Of a DNA stretch of 64,000 nucleotides, positions 1-9,309 are shown piece after piece. The stretch lies in NCBI RefSeq assembly GCF_014324365.1, contig NZ_QEIG01000008.1, positions 124,001 to 188,000 on the forward strand, in the 5' to 3' direction. Each line of letters starts with the position of its first letter. The first letter of the stretch is position 1. Made by a program: the position numbers and the translations under genes. A model generated the notes under the pieces. That model was not told the origin of the DNA, did not search any database, and worked only from the letters and a program-made list of their open reading frames with translations. The DNA is from Algoriphagus sp. AK58. Lineage in GTDB: Bacteria > Bacteroidota > Bacteroidia > Cytophagales > Cyclobacteriaceae.

Positions 1-742
1 ATAAAATCAAGCCTCTGCCCGGCTCTAAGGGAGATTCGGGCCATATTTTTTTGGTAAAAGCATTGGTACAAACAGCGATCTTACCCGCCTTAAATTCAAA
101 ATCGGCGTTTTTATCTCTGTTTTCAGCCAACACTCTTCCTTCCTCATGGTCAATTTCCACGACAGAAACACCAGTCAGAATTCGAATTCCCAATTTAGAA
201 GCTTTTTGCCATAGGGCTTCCAAATAAGCTGCAGGATCCAACTCTCCTTCAAACCGGTTCTTCACCACCCCTTTGACCTGATCTGAAAATCCGAACTTCC
301 CGGGTCTTTTGACTACCGAAAAAACATCGTCTTTGAAAATCTTTTTGAGCATGCGGTTGATTTCCTTCAGTTGATCCAGGGCCTTAAGATTTTCCTCATC
401 CAGGATTTCATAGCCATTCCGATGCTGGTACCTCAGAGACTTGTCTCCAAATTGTTTCCTGATTTGCTGAAGTCCACTGTACCGTTTTTCAACCAGTTGC
501 ACTACTTCCTCGTGGCTCATGGACCAAAAGTCATCCAAAATCTCAGTCAAGCTGCCAAAGCAGGCAAATCCGGCATTTTTGGTACTGGCTCCTGTGGGAA
601 AAACTCCACGCTCTAGTATCAAAACACTGGATTTTGGATTACTCTTTTTGAAGTGAATGGCTGTGGAAAGTCCTGTAAATCCGGATCCCACCACGACAAG
701 GTCATAATTCAAAAAGTTTTTTTGCTCCCAATAGCTCAACAT
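1..742 (-). CDS. NAD(P)/FAD-dependent oxidoreductase, DAO family (partial, C-terminus beyond window)
   Basis: The gene reads leftward from an ATG at 742 and stays open for about 247 codons to the window edge, so the C-terminal part is missing. Near the N-terminus is a Rossmann FAD-binding motif, VVVGSGFTGLSTA, followed by an acidic strand end (LILERG) that would bind the ribose of FAD. The STKNAGFACFG stretch after it is typical of DAO-family amine or amino-acid oxidases such as the gamma-glutamylputrescine oxidase group. By family the enzyme would oxidise an amine or amino acid with FAD in the cytoplasm. No signal peptide is visible. It is divergent from the Mpo1-like gene at 820. The substrate cannot be inferred from the visible part. 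Confidence 0.8.
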   Translation of the reverse strand, partial: MLSYWEQKNFLNYDLVVVGSGFTGLSTAIHFKKSNPKSSVLILERGVFPTGASTKNAGFACFGSLTEILDDFWSMSHEEVVQLVEKRYSGLQQIRKQFGDKSLRYQHRNGYEILDEENLKALDQLKEINRMLKKIFKDDVFSVVKRPGKFGFSDQVKGVVKNRFEGELDPAAYLEALWQKASKLGIRILTGVSVVEIDHEEGRVLAENRDKNADFEFKAGKIAVCTNAFTKKIWPESPLEPGRGLIL

Positions 743-819
743 GTTCGGAGAGAATTTAATTTTTGAAGTGTGTTTTGGTTAATTTGTACCGAAACTACCG
801 CAATTAAACCCAAAAAACC

Positions 820-1299
820 ATGAGAAAAATAGATCTTCTGCTTGATGAGTATGGTGAAAGTCATCGTAATGAGACCAATAAGTTGATTCATTGGATCTGC
901 GTGCCGGCGATTTTCTTCAGTGTAGTGGGCCTGATATTCAGCATTCCTTCAGACTTCCTGATGAACTTACTCCCGTTCTTGGGGAGTTTTGCCAACTGGG
1001 CAACCCTTGCCCTGTTGTTAGTGCTGATTTATTATGTCTCGTTATCCGTCCCCCTTTCTTTGGGGATGTTGCTTTATTCTTCCTTTTGCCTCGCTTTAGC
1101 CAACTTTTTGCAAATCGCATTTCCCGGAAAATTAGCCTTGATCTCGATCGGAATTTTCGCAATTGCATGGATATTCCAGTTCTATGGCCATAAAATAGAG
1201 GGTAAAAAGCCTTCTTTCTTGAAAGATCTTCAATTTCTCCTTGTCGGGCCGGCTTGGTTAATGCATTTTATTTATAAGCGGATCGGAATTGCCTATTGA
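820..1299 (+). CDS. Mpo1-like (DUF962 family) membrane protein
   Basis: This 159-residue protein starts with an amphipathic segment containing ESHRN and LIHW. Three to four hydrophobic segments follow, and it ends with a conserved GHKIEGKKPSF block and the FLVGPAWLMHF segment. That order matches the DUF962/YGL010w-like family, whose yeast member Mpo1 is an iron-dependent dioxygenase acting on 2-hydroxy fatty acids. Histidines in SHRN, IHW and YGHK are the expected metal ligands. It would sit in the inner membrane and may act in lipid alpha-oxidation, but bacterial members are little characterised. A bidirectional hairpin follows the stop codon. Confidence 0.8.
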   Translation: MRKIDLLLDEYGESHRNETNKLIHWICVPAIFFSVVGLIFSIPSDFLMNLLPFLGSFANWATLALLLVLIYYVSLSVPLSLGMLLYSSFCLALANFLQIAFPGKLALISIGIFAIAWIFQFYGHKIEGKKPSFLKDLQFLLVGPAWLMHFIYKRIGIAY

Positions 1300-1307
1300 T
1301 GAGAAAG

Positions 1308-1325
1308 AGGCCGGGAAACCGGCCT
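1308..1325. terminator. Bidirectional hairpin terminator
   Basis: A seven-base-pair stem (AGGCCGG with CCGGCCT) closes a GAAA loop between the convergent Mpo1-like and patatin-like genes. The T-rich side is short on the plus strand, so it is probably a moderate terminator for both genes. Confidence 0.65.
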
Positions 1326-1328
1326 TTA

Positions 1329-3590
1329 TCATTTTGGGCTTCCAAAGAGTATTTCAACCCTTTTGAGCGCCAGTTGATTTGCCGGGGTATGGATGTTATC
1401 AAGAATAGATTTTTTCTCTCTTGCAGTAAGTCTCCAATTAAGTGATGCTCTTTGCATATTTACTTGAGTTCCGGTCAGTTCCTGCACTTGAACTTTTTCG
1501 GGAGCGTATTCAAATTCTATCCTCTCCACAGAAAAAGGCATGGACTCAGCCAAATAGTTAAATAATACCTCATTTTGAATAGTTTGAACATTATCCCAAT
1601 TGATATAAATGTTTTTAAGTGGGGTAAAAACCTTTTCAAAAATCCTGGGGAGTTCAGTAACAGGAATTTCGGCAGATTTTTCCGAATCACGAATCGTGAT
1701 CAAAACCACACCACCGGTATGCTCTCTTATCCAATCCTGAAACACATACGTAAACCTCAGTGCATCCTGAATACCAAAATTATCTGACAATCCGGTATCC
1801 ATGGTTTTCATCATGGGAGTTGAAGGTAGTTCCACATTTGGAGTGATGAAAGGAAAAGTGGCACACATTCGAAGTGCACTCAAAAAGCGAAGATTCCCGG
1901 AATCATGATTTGCAAAAAATCTCTTAAAATCGATGGATTGCTTTTTTTCATAATGACCCGTTTTTCCTTGAACCGAACTTCCCAAAAACGACATGGAATG
2001 GGGTGAAATGACCAATTTTCTGCCATCATTTGTCACCAAGGAAGTAACCGGAAGAAGAGGAATCTGAGCTAACCTCTCCGGTTCTAAATAAGCATCCAAT
2101 GGCTTATCCATTACCCCAAAAGTGTTTTTGTTCAACTGCTCCTCAAAAGCAAATCCCCTATCCTTCAGATAACTTCTCCCCCGGTAGTCAAATTTTTGAT
2201 TTCGGATCAACAGGTCGTTAACCAATAAAGTGAAAATGATGGGATTAAGATTGTCCGAAGAAATTTGATCCAAGAATTTTGGATCTATGGGATCAAAAGA
2301 GGGGTCAGATTGTGATCTGAGATAAATTTCCCGGAAAAAAGCTTCTCCTAACACGCCTCCAGAGGCACCGGTGTATAGCGCTGTTTTCGAAGTAATTTCC
2401 CCATGGGAAATTTGATGTAAAGCCTGAAGGACTCTCAACGTCCACAAGGCAGAGCGCTGCCCTCCTCCACTAGCGGCCACAATTACCAATTTGGGCAAAG
2501 AATCGGACGGAAATTTAGCCTTCCAATTTTCCAATATCTGAATCATATTCTCTCTGTCCTTTTTCAAGGTATCCGGATGAGTCAATGAATCCAGCCTGGC
2601 TAGAGTGTAAGGTTCAGGACTTTCCGAATAATCCAACCCAAAAGCTTCATGAGGACGGTTGAGAAATGAAAAATTGGAGAAATAGTTTGCCAAAACGATC
2701 ATTGAAAACACAACAAAAGTCGCCCAATTCCTCAACCAAAAACTCAAGGCCCCTACCACCATGATCAAAATTGCCAAGAGCAAGGTTACACTCATAGCTG
2801 CCGGAAACTGAAGAATTTCCTTTTCTTTAAATACTCCCAAAAAAAGAACTACCCCAATCAAAAAAACCTGAATGAGGAATAAATTGAGATGATTTTGATT
2901 GAAGACCCTAAGCAGATGGGCGGCTTCAAATCGGGAAATATCAGGCCTGACTTCTTCTACCTGAAGACGCAAATTGAGGAAAACCAGTACCTGACCCTTT
3001 TCAGGTCTTCCAGGCCTTAGCCTGCCCAAGGCCCCTTTTCTGGTAATTCTTACTTTTCTGAGTCGCTTGTCTAGATTTCCAGAGAATAAGACAAAAAAGT
3101 CTTTGTTGGTAAGCCCGAAATATCCAAATATCAAGGAATACGCCAAAATGCTCCCAAACACAAAGCCAAAATAAAACCGAATAGCCTCCCAGTCAGATGG
3201 TAAGTCATTATTGAGCTGAAAAACAACGAATTTGATGGTGTAAACAATGTAAAAAATCAGAGGTAAGATGGAATTATTGATGCAAAAATGAATAAAAGGT
3301 TTTTTGACCACGGCCAAAAACTTGTATTGACGGCCGTCCATGATATAGGTGGTCATGTGAAAGGCCATGGTGAGGATAGCCAATCCCACACCCATTAGGA
3401 AAAAGCTCAACCAGGAAACTTGATGCAGGTACTCAGGATCAAGAAAAAGAAAAGGAATTCCCAAAACCACTCCAAATTGCTCAAGAATGATTCCGAGCAG
3501 AAGTACCCAAATCAGTACCAAAGCCAGATTTTTTCTGAGATGAAGCAAAAAAAGTTGAATGGGAAAGCTGTAAATAAATCTTTCTTTCAT
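1329..3590 (-). CDS. Membrane-anchored patatin-like phospholipase
   Basis: The protein has 753 residues. The first ~300 contain several long hydrophobic stretches (about 20-50, 58-80, 105-125, 138-160, 235-255, 265-300), which predicts a multi-pass membrane domain. The C-terminal half carries the patatin signature: a glycine-rich oxyanion segment GGGQR at 375-379, the nucleophile elbow TGASGG with Ser410, and a DTG triplet with Asp598 as partner of the Ser-Asp dyad. It is therefore a likely serine lipid hydrolase tethered to the membrane. Patatin proteins usually lack such a large membrane part, so the fusion is of interest. It stands alone, convergent with the gene to its left and with about 200 bp of upstream sequence. 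Confidence 0.75.
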   Translation of the reverse strand: MKERFIYSFPIQLFLLHLRKNLALVLIWVLLLGIILEQFGVVLGIPFLFLDPEYLHQVSWLSFFLMGVGLAILTMAFHMTTYIMDGRQYKFLAVVKKPFIHFCINNSILPLIFYIVYTIKFVVFQLNNDLPSDWEAIRFYFGFVFGSILAYSLIFGYFGLTNKDFFVLFSGNLDKRLRKVRITRKGALGRLRPGRPEKGQVLVFLNLRLQVEEVRPDISRFEAAHLLRVFNQNHLNLFLIQVFLIGVVLFLGVFKEKEILQFPAAMSVTLLLAILIMVVGALSFWLRNWATFVVFSMIVLANYFSNFSFLNRPHEAFGLDYSESPEPYTLARLDSLTHPDTLKKDRENMIQILENWKAKFPSDSLPKLVIVAASGGGQRSALWTLRVLQALHQISHGEITSKTALYTGASGGVLGEAFFREIYLRSQSDPSFDPIDPKFLDQISSDNLNPIIFTLLVNDLLIRNQKFDYRGRSYLKDRGFAFEEQLNKNTFGVMDKPLDAYLEPERLAQIPLLPVTSLVTNDGRKLVISPHSMSFLGSSVQGKTGHYEKKQSIDFKRFFANHDSGNLRFLSALRMCATFPFITPNVELPSTPMMKTMDTGLSDNFGIQDALRFTYVFQDWIREHTGGVVLITIRDSEKSAEIPVTELPRIFEKVFTPLKNIYINWDNVQTIQNEVLFNYLAESMPFSVERIEFEYAPEKVQVQELTGTQVNMQRASLNWRLTAREKKSILDNIHTPANQLALKRVEILFGSPK

Positions 3591-3791
3591 AATGTCTCGA
3601 AGTCAAATGAAGATACATCTTTTTAGTTTTTCCAAATACCTTCCCCAACTACAAAGAGCAACATTCCCTTTCCAATTCAATGAAAATCAACAAACTACCA
3701 CCTCCCTTTGGTTTTTTTGAAAAATTTTAATTCTGATTTCTTAGAGCCTTTAGCTCATATCAGGTAGATTCGGGGATTAAAACAAGCAGGA

Positions 3792-4283
3792 ATGAGAATC
3801 TGGTTTTTGTGTAAAGTAAAGTATGCAAAGGAGACAGAAGAAGGTCTCCTAAAAAGTATTTCCGAGCAGTATTTGGTAGATGCGGTGTCTTTTACCGAAG
3901 CAGAGGCCATCCTATACGATCGGCTTGGATCTCAAATCCGTGGGGATTTTCAGGTCACCGGGATTAGCAAGAGCAACATTGTAGATGTCTTTTACTATGA
4001 GGATGCAGATATCTGGCACAAGTGCAAGATCACCTACCTGATCGCTGACGGAGAAAGTGGAAAAGAGAAAAAAGTAACCCAATACATGATCGTGACAGCT
4101 GAAGACGTTAAGCAGGCTTATGACAGGATTCAGGAAAGTCTCAGCAATATGCTGGTCAGCTTCAGAGTACCGGACATCACTGAAAGCTCAATTGTCGAAG
4201 TATTTCCTTTCGAAAGAGATGAGGTGAAGGATCAGCTTCCTCCCGGAAATTTCCGGCCGGTAAATCAGGAAGAGGAAATGTGA
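3792..4283 (+). CDS. DUF4494 domain-containing protein
   Basis: This 163-residue soluble protein matches the Bacteroidota family DUF4494, with a start like MRIWFLCKVKYAKE and two similar halves ending in PDITESSIVEVFP. Function is unknown. Homologues are widespread single genes. The pattern of alternating strands and helices (two repeats of a V/I-DVF or VEVF strand after a helix) suggests an internal duplication. There is no signal peptide or catalytic motif. The start follows an AGCAGGA sequence a few bases upstream. A strong terminator lies directly after the stop. Confidence 0.8.
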   Translation: MRIWFLCKVKYAKETEEGLLKSISEQYLVDAVSFTEAEAILYDRLGSQIRGDFQVTGISKSNIVDVFYYEDADIWHKCKITYLIADGESGKEKKVTQYMIVTAEDVKQAYDRIQESLSNMLVSFRVPDITESSIVEVFPFERDEVKDQLPPGNFRPVNQEEEM

Positions 4284-4289
4284 AATGAC

Positions 4290-4314
4290 AGACCGCAGGA
4301 TTAAACTGCGGTCT
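4290..4314. terminator. Rho-independent terminator
   Basis: A perfect nine-base-pair stem (AGACCGCAG with CTGCGGTCT) and a seven-base loop are followed by a run of Ts on the plus strand. It ends the DUF4494 transcript and may also serve the convergent HD-domain gene. Confidence 0.9.
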
Positions 4315-4319
4315 TTTTT

Positions 4320-4931
4320 TTAGCTCAAATCAGCATTCGCTTGATTTGAGATCACAAATAGAATCAACTCATCAACCGAAATTCCTGCTCTTTCCGAAGC
4401 ATCTTGAATATCTTCCCTGCTTACCTGGGCAGCAAAAGTTTTATCCTTCAACCGCTTTTTCACTCCCTTTACTTCCATTCCGGCATACCCTTCCGGCCTC
4501 ATCAGAGAATAGGCATGAACGAACCCGCTAAGCTCATCAAAAGCATAGAGCATTTTATCCATTAAAGTAACCGGTTCTACTCCAAAATACCTGGGACCAT
4601 GGGAGGCAATGGCTCGAATAATCTCAGGATCTATATTTTTTGATTCGAGTTCTTCAATGATTTTTCGACAATGCTGATCTGGCCACTGGTCCCAATCCGC
4701 ATCATGGAGCAGTCCAGCCAAATACCATTTCTGAACGGCCTGCTCCTCATAACCCTGAAGGATTGCATAAGCCTTCATCAAATGAGCCACTTGCTTCATG
4801 TGGATTTTTAAGCGCTCATTTTTAACCCAATCATCCAATATCGCTTTAGCCTCAGCAACACCAAGCAGATTTCCTTTGTTTTCAGGACTCCCAAATTCTT
4901 GTCGATTTAAAAACAATGAAGATTCTTGCAT
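4320..4931 (-). CDS. HD-domain protein
   Basis: This 203-residue protein has the HD-superfamily metal site. A helix with His44 or His50 (KIHMKQVAH) is followed by the doublet His76-Asp77 in GLLHDADWD, then a downstream ASHG at about 125 and a later Asp in FDELSG. Members of this fold are metal-dependent phosphohydrolases. This small single-domain type is usually annotated as a hydrolase of unknown substrate. It lies divergent from the PAS protein with only 36 bp between start codons, so the two may share regulatory sequence. Confidence 0.75.
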   Translation of the reverse strand: MQESSLFLNRQEFGSPENKGNLLGVAEAKAILDDWVKNERLKIHMKQVAHLMKAYAILQGYEEQAVQKWYLAGLLHDADWDQWPDQHCRKIIEELESKNIDPEIIRAIASHGPRYFGVEPVTLMDKMLYAFDELSGFVHAYSLMRPEGYAGMEVKGVKKRLKDKTFAAQVSREDIQDASERAGISVDELILFVISNQANADLS

Positions 4932-4967
4932 TTTAAATATATTTTAATGTATTTTGAATTAAGTTAA

Positions 4968-6065
4968 ATGTCTTTCAATAAAAGCCAAAACATCTTTTTC
5001 CAGACCAAGAAAATGCAGGATACAGAATCCATACAATCCCTAGGTAATCTGGCTTTATCCTCGGATTATTTCCTGCAAATTACTTTGGCAAAATCAGGAA
5101 AAGTTCTCTCTTCTCATTCTGGCTTGGGTCCCATTCCTTCCTTATTTGATTCAAAAGAAAAAGAAATTTCATTTTCGGACTGCTTTCTTTCTTCTGACTG
5201 GCCAAAATTTGAAAGTCAACGGCTCAAAGCTTGGAAAACAAATCATCATTCATTTACTGTCGATCTTCAGAAAATAAACTATCCAGAAGGAACCTCTACT
5301 CCCACCAAATGGGAATTCTTCTTTATCTCTCAGGAGTCAGGCACTTGTATAGGTCTAGGGCATCCAGTCGAACCACTTCGGCCCTATCAATTGGGAATAG
5401 GAGAATTTATAGATGGCACCTCCCAATCCAATGAAATTATCGATAGCCTATTAGAAAGTAAATTATTGGGATTTTGGGATTTGGATCCTCAAAACAGACA
5501 GGAGTACATAAGCGACGGACTTGCCCATGTTTTGGGATACTCATCCAAGGAAATCGAAAAAGCAAACAAAATCTCTTGGCAAAAGCATATTCACCCTGAA
5601 GATTACCCGGATTTGGTAAAGGGTTTAACCCAACAACTCAAATCAGGTGGAGACTTCCCTTTCAAAAGGGAGTTTAGGCTAATCACCAAGGGCAATCAAC
5701 TATTGTGGGTGATTAGTTTTGGAAGAACTACCGAATGGGACAAAGAAGGAAACCCCGTAAAAATCCAAGGGATTTTGATCGATATTACTGAAAAGAAAAA
5801 GCAGGAGATCTGGCTAAAAGAACATCATTACTTTTTGAAAGACTTGGCCTTTCAGCAATCACATTCCCTGAGAGCAAGGGTCGCCAATATCTTGGGCATA
5901 ATGGAGATACTTGAATTGGAAGATCATTCTTTGGAAACGCGTAAGCTCTTGGGAATTATTAAAAAAGAAACTCAACTGCTGGACAGTTCTTTAAAAAAGA
6001 GTATCAAAGAATCTGTCCAGCAAAATGAAAGTTGGGAAAAAGGGATTAAAGCCCAAAACTCATAA
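4968..6065 (+). CDS. PAS-domain sensor protein with a kinase-like H-box but no ATPase domain
   Basis: The protein has 365 residues. A clear PAS fold with its PAC motif spans about 155-280 (LLGFWDLD, HPEDYPDLVKG, GILIDITEKKK). It is followed by a helical segment, QQSHSLRARVANILGIMEIL, that resembles the phospho-acceptor H-box of histidine kinases. The protein ends about 50 residues later with no N, G1 or G2 boxes, so it cannot bind ATP like a complete kinase. It may be a dimerising sensor or a phosphotransfer relic. An alternative start at 5013 would leave more room for the promoter. No membrane segment is seen, which points to a cytoplasmic location. Confidence 0.7.
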   Translation: MSFNKSQNIFFQTKKMQDTESIQSLGNLALSSDYFLQITLAKSGKVLSSHSGLGPIPSLFDSKEKEISFSDCFLSSDWPKFESQRLKAWKTNHHSFTVDLQKINYPEGTSTPTKWEFFFISQESGTCIGLGHPVEPLRPYQLGIGEFIDGTSQSNEIIDSLLESKLLGFWDLDPQNRQEYISDGLAHVLGYSSKEIEKANKISWQKHIHPEDYPDLVKGLTQQLKSGGDFPFKREFRLITKGNQLLWVISFGRTTEWDKEGNPVKIQGILIDITEKKKQEIWLKEHHYFLKDLAFQQSHSLRARVANILGIMEILELEDHSLETRKLLGIIKKETQLLDSSLKKSIKESVQQNESWEKGIKAQNS

Positions 6066-6094
6066 ATCTTTGATTTTCCATTTCGCCTTGAGAT

Positions 6095-6116
6095 AGCCCC
6101 AAATCACTTTGGGGCT
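6095..6116. terminator. Hairpin between convergent genes
   Basis: A nine-base-pair perfect stem (AGCCCCAAA with TTTGGGGCT) with a four-base loop sits between the PAS gene and the SDR gene and touches the SDR stop codon. There is no long T run, so termination strength is uncertain. Confidence 0.55.
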
Positions 6117-6988
6117 CATTGCTTTTTTCCCCGGGATGCCTCCATCATATCCCACATTTCCTGAGGTATCATGTCCAAGTTATTAAATTCACCTGCGCCT
6201 TTGAGCCACTCCCCTCCGTCAATGGTGATCACTTCACCGTTGACATAAGCTGAAAAATCAGAAACCAGATAGGCCGCCAAATTTGCCAATTCCTGATGCT
6301 CCCCTACTCTTCCCACCGGAACCTTCTTGGCGGGATCAAATTTTTTAACCAAATCTCCCGGAAGCAAACGACTCCAGGCACCTTCAGTAGGAAAAGGTCC
6401 CGGCGCTATGGCATTGGATCTGATTCCGTATTTCGCCCATTCCACTGCCAACGAACGAGTCAAGGCTAAAACTCCGGCTTTGGCGGCCGCAGAAGGCACT
6501 ACATAGCCAGAACCTGTCCAAGCATAAGTAGTCACGATATTTAAAAATACGCCAGGCTGCTTTTGAGCAATCCAATATTTCCCAGCAGTAAGAGTCACCT
6601 GAGAAGTTCCTTTTAATACGATATCCAATACAGTATTGAAAGCATTGACGGAAAGCCTTTCTGTAGGACTGATAAAATTACCCGCAGCATTATTGAGCAC
6701 CACATGAATTTGCCCAAACTTTGCAATGGCTTCAGACCACATGGCCTCCACCTGAGCAATGTCCCTTACATCACATGCCAATGCCAGGACTTCTCCCCCT
6801 TTTTCGGACGTCATTTCTCTTGCTGTCTCCTGAAGCACATCAAGCTTTCTGGAGGTAATGACCAAGTTTGCCCCTAATTCCAAAAAATATTCGCCCATCG
6901 ATCTCCCAAGCCCAGTTCCACCGCCTGTTATCAGGATATTTTTTCCTTTGAGAGCTCCTTCTCTCAACATTCCTTCTGTAAAATTCAT
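6116..6988 (-). CDS. SDR-family oxidoreductase, 2,4-dienoyl-CoA reductase-like
   Basis: The ATG at 6988 (MNFTEG) is chosen over one further upstream because it leaves a normal divergent promoter gap to the lipoprotein gene and matches family N-termini. The protein has 290 residues. It carries the cofactor motif TGGGTGLG, the NNAAGNF motif and an APGPFPTEG loop. The usual catalytic YxxxK reads SAAAK, so Lys is kept and Tyr is replaced by Ser. That is the pattern of 2,4-dienoyl-CoA reductases, which help degrade unsaturated fatty acids with NADPH. The activity is inferred from family and not proven. Confidence 0.8.
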   Translation of the reverse strand: MNFTEGMLREGALKGKNILITGGGTGLGRSMGEYFLELGANLVITSRKLDVLQETAREMTSEKGGEVLALACDVRDIAQVEAMWSEAIAKFGQIHVVLNNAAGNFISPTERLSVNAFNTVLDIVLKGTSQVTLTAGKYWIAQKQPGVFLNIVTTYAWTGSGYVVPSAAAKAGVLALTRSLAVEWAKYGIRSNAIAPGPFPTEGAWSRLLPGDLVKKFDPAKKVPVGRVGEHQELANLAAYLVSDFSAYVNGEVITIDGGEWLKGAGEFNNLDMIPQEMWDMMEASRGKKQ

Positions 6989-7065
6989 GTCTTTGAATAT
7001 TTTCGTTGTTTCCAAGATAAGAATCAGGCGCGGTAATTGAAAGGAAATCCTCAATCGCAAGTCCT

Positions 7066-7866
7066 ATGAGAATTAATCAAATTTTCCTTCTCGTACTGTT
7101 AATGCTTTTCTCCTGCACGGAAGATGTGAGTCGGGAGATTTCCACCGATTTAACCCAAGAAGCGAATCAGTTATTTCAATTTTCACAAGCTTTATCGGAA
7201 AGCAATTACTTAGGAAATATTTCTTATCAAGACTATTTCAGAATCAGCTCTTCCGAACTTCCTGGTTGTCCGACGATAGTAAGAAGCTTGGCTTCCAGGA
7301 TCATTGTCCTTGACTACTCCAACCCCACAGAGTTCACTCAGGAAAACTCAAAAAAAAGAACAGGAAAAATTATCCTTGATTTCACCCTCTCTAATACGGC
7401 CAATCCAACTTGGGTACTGCAATACGAAGATTACTCATTGGAGGGCACCAAAGTCAAAGGAATGCGCCAGTTTAGAGCAATCACCTCCAATGAGACAGAG
7501 GCTGAATTTGAAAACCTGGAGGTAGAATTAGCAAAAAATCTTTCCTTTTTAAGTAGTGGAAAACTCAATCATTCTGTTTCTAGGTCGAGTTTAAGGCCTT
7601 TTGCTTTGAGCACCAGAGGAAAAGTAGAAGGAAAAAATCCAGCTGGAAGGGAGTTCAGCATCACAATTACCGAAGCCAAAGAGCAATTATTTGCCTGCTA
7701 TCGCGATGGATGGGACTTGACCCAATCAGGAAAAGAAGCATGGGAGGTATCACGAGGAAGTACTTCCGAAGTCATATACATTGCCGCATTTCAAACCAAT
7801 ACAGGATGTAATCCGGTAGTAACCGCCACACTTCCAGATGGTAAAATCTTTCAGTTGAATCCATAA
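7066..7866 (+). CDS. Hypothetical lipoprotein
   Basis: This 266-residue protein begins with a lipoprotein signal peptide ending in the lipobox LFSC, so the mature protein would start at Cys17. The rest is rich in beta-strand and serine/threonine with no motif I recognise. It contains a few additional cysteines (for example PGCPT, FACYRDG and NTGCNP) that could form disulphides in the periplasm. It lies divergent from the SDR gene and convergent with sahH, and is followed by a clear terminator. No function is proposed. Confidence 0.75.
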   Translation: MRINQIFLLVLLMLFSCTEDVSREISTDLTQEANQLFQFSQALSESNYLGNISYQDYFRISSSELPGCPTIVRSLASRIIVLDYSNPTEFTQENSKKRTGKIILDFTLSNTANPTWVLQYEDYSLEGTKVKGMRQFRAITSNETEAEFENLEVELAKNLSFLSSGKLNHSVSRSSLRPFALSTRGKVEGKNPAGREFSITITEAKEQLFACYRDGWDLTQSGKEAWEVSRGSTSEVIYIAAFQTNTGCNPVVTATLPDGKIFQLNP

Positions 7867-7871
7867 AAAAA

Positions 7872-7890
7872 CCCGGAGAATCACTCCGGG
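7872..7890. terminator. Bidirectional rho-independent terminator
   Basis: A seven-base-pair stem (CCCGGAG with CTCCGGG) and a five-base loop are flanked by an A run on the left and Ts on the right. It can stop transcription of the lipoprotein gene and of sahH. Confidence 0.88.
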
Positions 7891-7913
7891 TTTTAATCCA
7901 TAGGGAATACTTT

Positions 7914-9233
7914 TTAGTATCTGTAGTACTCGGGCTTGAATGGACCTTTGACCTCCACTCCGATGTATTTGGCTTGGTCTTCGGAAAGCGTATCCAATTC
8001 TACACCCAATTTGGCCAGGTGAAGAGCAGCCACTTTTTCGTCCAAATGCTTAGGTAGCACATACACACCAGGCTGATAGCTCTCGTAGTTAGCCCAAAGC
8101 TCCAACTGAGCTAAGGTCTGATTGGTAAAAGAGTTGGACATCACGAATGATGGATGTCCTGTAGCGCAACCCAGGTTAACCAACCGACCTTCAGCCAACA
8201 CGATGATTTCCTTTCCGTCAATTTCGTAAAGGTCCACCTGAGGTTTGATCACGTTTTTGGTATGGCCATAATTCTTGTTTAACCAAGCCATATCGATTTC
8301 ATTGTCAAAGTGGCCGATGTTACACACGATCGCTTTATCCTTCATCGACTTGAAATGCTCTGCGGTAATGATGTCTTTGTTTCCTGTTGCAGTGACTACG
8401 ATGTCTGCTTCTTTCACTGCATCAGCCATTTTCTTCACCGCAAATCCATCCATAGCTGCCTGAAGCGCACAGATTGGGTCAATTTCGGTCACAATCACTC
8501 GGGCGCCTGCACCTCTCAAAGAGGCAGCAGAACCTTTTCCTACGTCACCATAACCTGCCACCACAGCTACTTTTCCAGCCATCATGACGTCGGTAGCACG
8601 ACGGATTGCATCTACCAAAGATTCCTTACAGCCGTATTTGTTATCAAATTTTGATTTGGTCACAGAGTCATTCACATTGATCGCAGGCATAGGAAGCGTT
8701 CCATTCTTCATGCGCTCATACAGTCTGTGAACTCCTGTGGTAGTCTCTTCAGAAAGTCCTCTGATGCCGGCGACCAACTCAGGATATTGATCCAAAACCA
8801 TGTTAGTCAAGTCACCTCCATCGTCCAAAATCATATTCAACGGCTGTCTTTCTTCCCCAAAGAACAGGGTCTGCTCAATACACCAGTCAAATTCTTCAGC
8901 GGTCATACCTTTCCAGGCATACACTTGAATACCTGCGGCAGCAATAGCAGCTGCAGCATGATCCTGGGTGGAAAAAATATTACAAGAAGACCAAGTCACC
9001 TCTGCTCCCAAAGCAACCAAAGTCTCAATCAAAACTGCCGTTTGGATAGTCATGTGAAGACATCCCGCGATTCTTGCGCCTTTAAGCGGCTGTGAAGGGC
9101 CAAATTCAGCTCTCAGAGCCATCAAGCCGGGCATTTCTGCTTCCGCCAATCTGATCTCTTTTCTTCCCCACTCAGCCAGGGAGATGTCTTTTACTTTGTA
9201 TTGGATAAATTTTTCAGATTTGATTTCTGACAT
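7914..9233 (-). CDS. ahcY: Adenosylhomocysteinase
   Basis: The enzyme hydrolyses S-adenosylhomocysteine to adenosine and homocysteine, which recycles the product of methyl transfer. The start at 9233 (MSEIKSEKF) gives 439 residues, the normal bacterial length. An ORF start further upstream would add 14 unlike residues. Family hallmarks are [16 protein letters not shown] near the N-terminus, [16 protein letters not shown], the NAD-binding [15 protein letters not shown] and the C-terminal KPEYYRY. These make the assignment secure. It is monocistronic, with birA upstream on the same strand after a gap of 76 bases. No SAH or SAM riboswitch was recognised in that gap. Confidence 0.97.
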   Translation of the reverse strand: MSEIKSEKFIQYKVKDISLAEWGRKEIRLAEAEMPGLMALRAEFGPSQPLKGARIAGCLHMTIQTAVLIETLVALGAEVTWSSCNIFSTQDHAAAAIAAAGIQVYAWKGMTAEEFDWCIEQTLFFGEERQPLNMILDDGGDLTNMVLDQYPELVAGIRGLSEETTTGVHRLYERMKNGTLPMPAINVNDSVTKSKFDNKYGCKESLVDAIRRATDVMMAGKVAVVAGYGDVGKGSAASLRGAGARVIVTEIDPICALQAAMDGFAVKKMADAVKEADIVVTATGNKDIITAEHFKSMKDKAIVCNIGHFDNEIDMAWLNKNYGHTKNVIKPQVDLYEIDGKEIIVLAEGRLVNLGCATGHPSFVMSNSFTNQTLAQLELWANYESYQPGVYVLPKHLDEKVAALHLAKLGVELDTLSEDQAKYIGVEVKGPFKPEYYRY

Positions 9234-9309
9234 GTGATTGATAGTTAAAGAATTAAAATCTTGAATCGGGCGCAAAGTTATCAGATAAAATCGGGAATCT
9301 AAAACCGGC

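Noticed and set aside
5013..6065. Shorter version of the PAS protein starting at the second Met
   Set aside because: Both starts are possible. The longer one is listed because neither has a clear ribosome-binding site, and the shorter one is noted as an alternative.
8310..8654. Open frame on the plus strand within the adenosylhomocysteinase gene
   Set aside because: It is antisense to a highly conserved gene and rich in His, Ser and Cys, as expected for a shadow.
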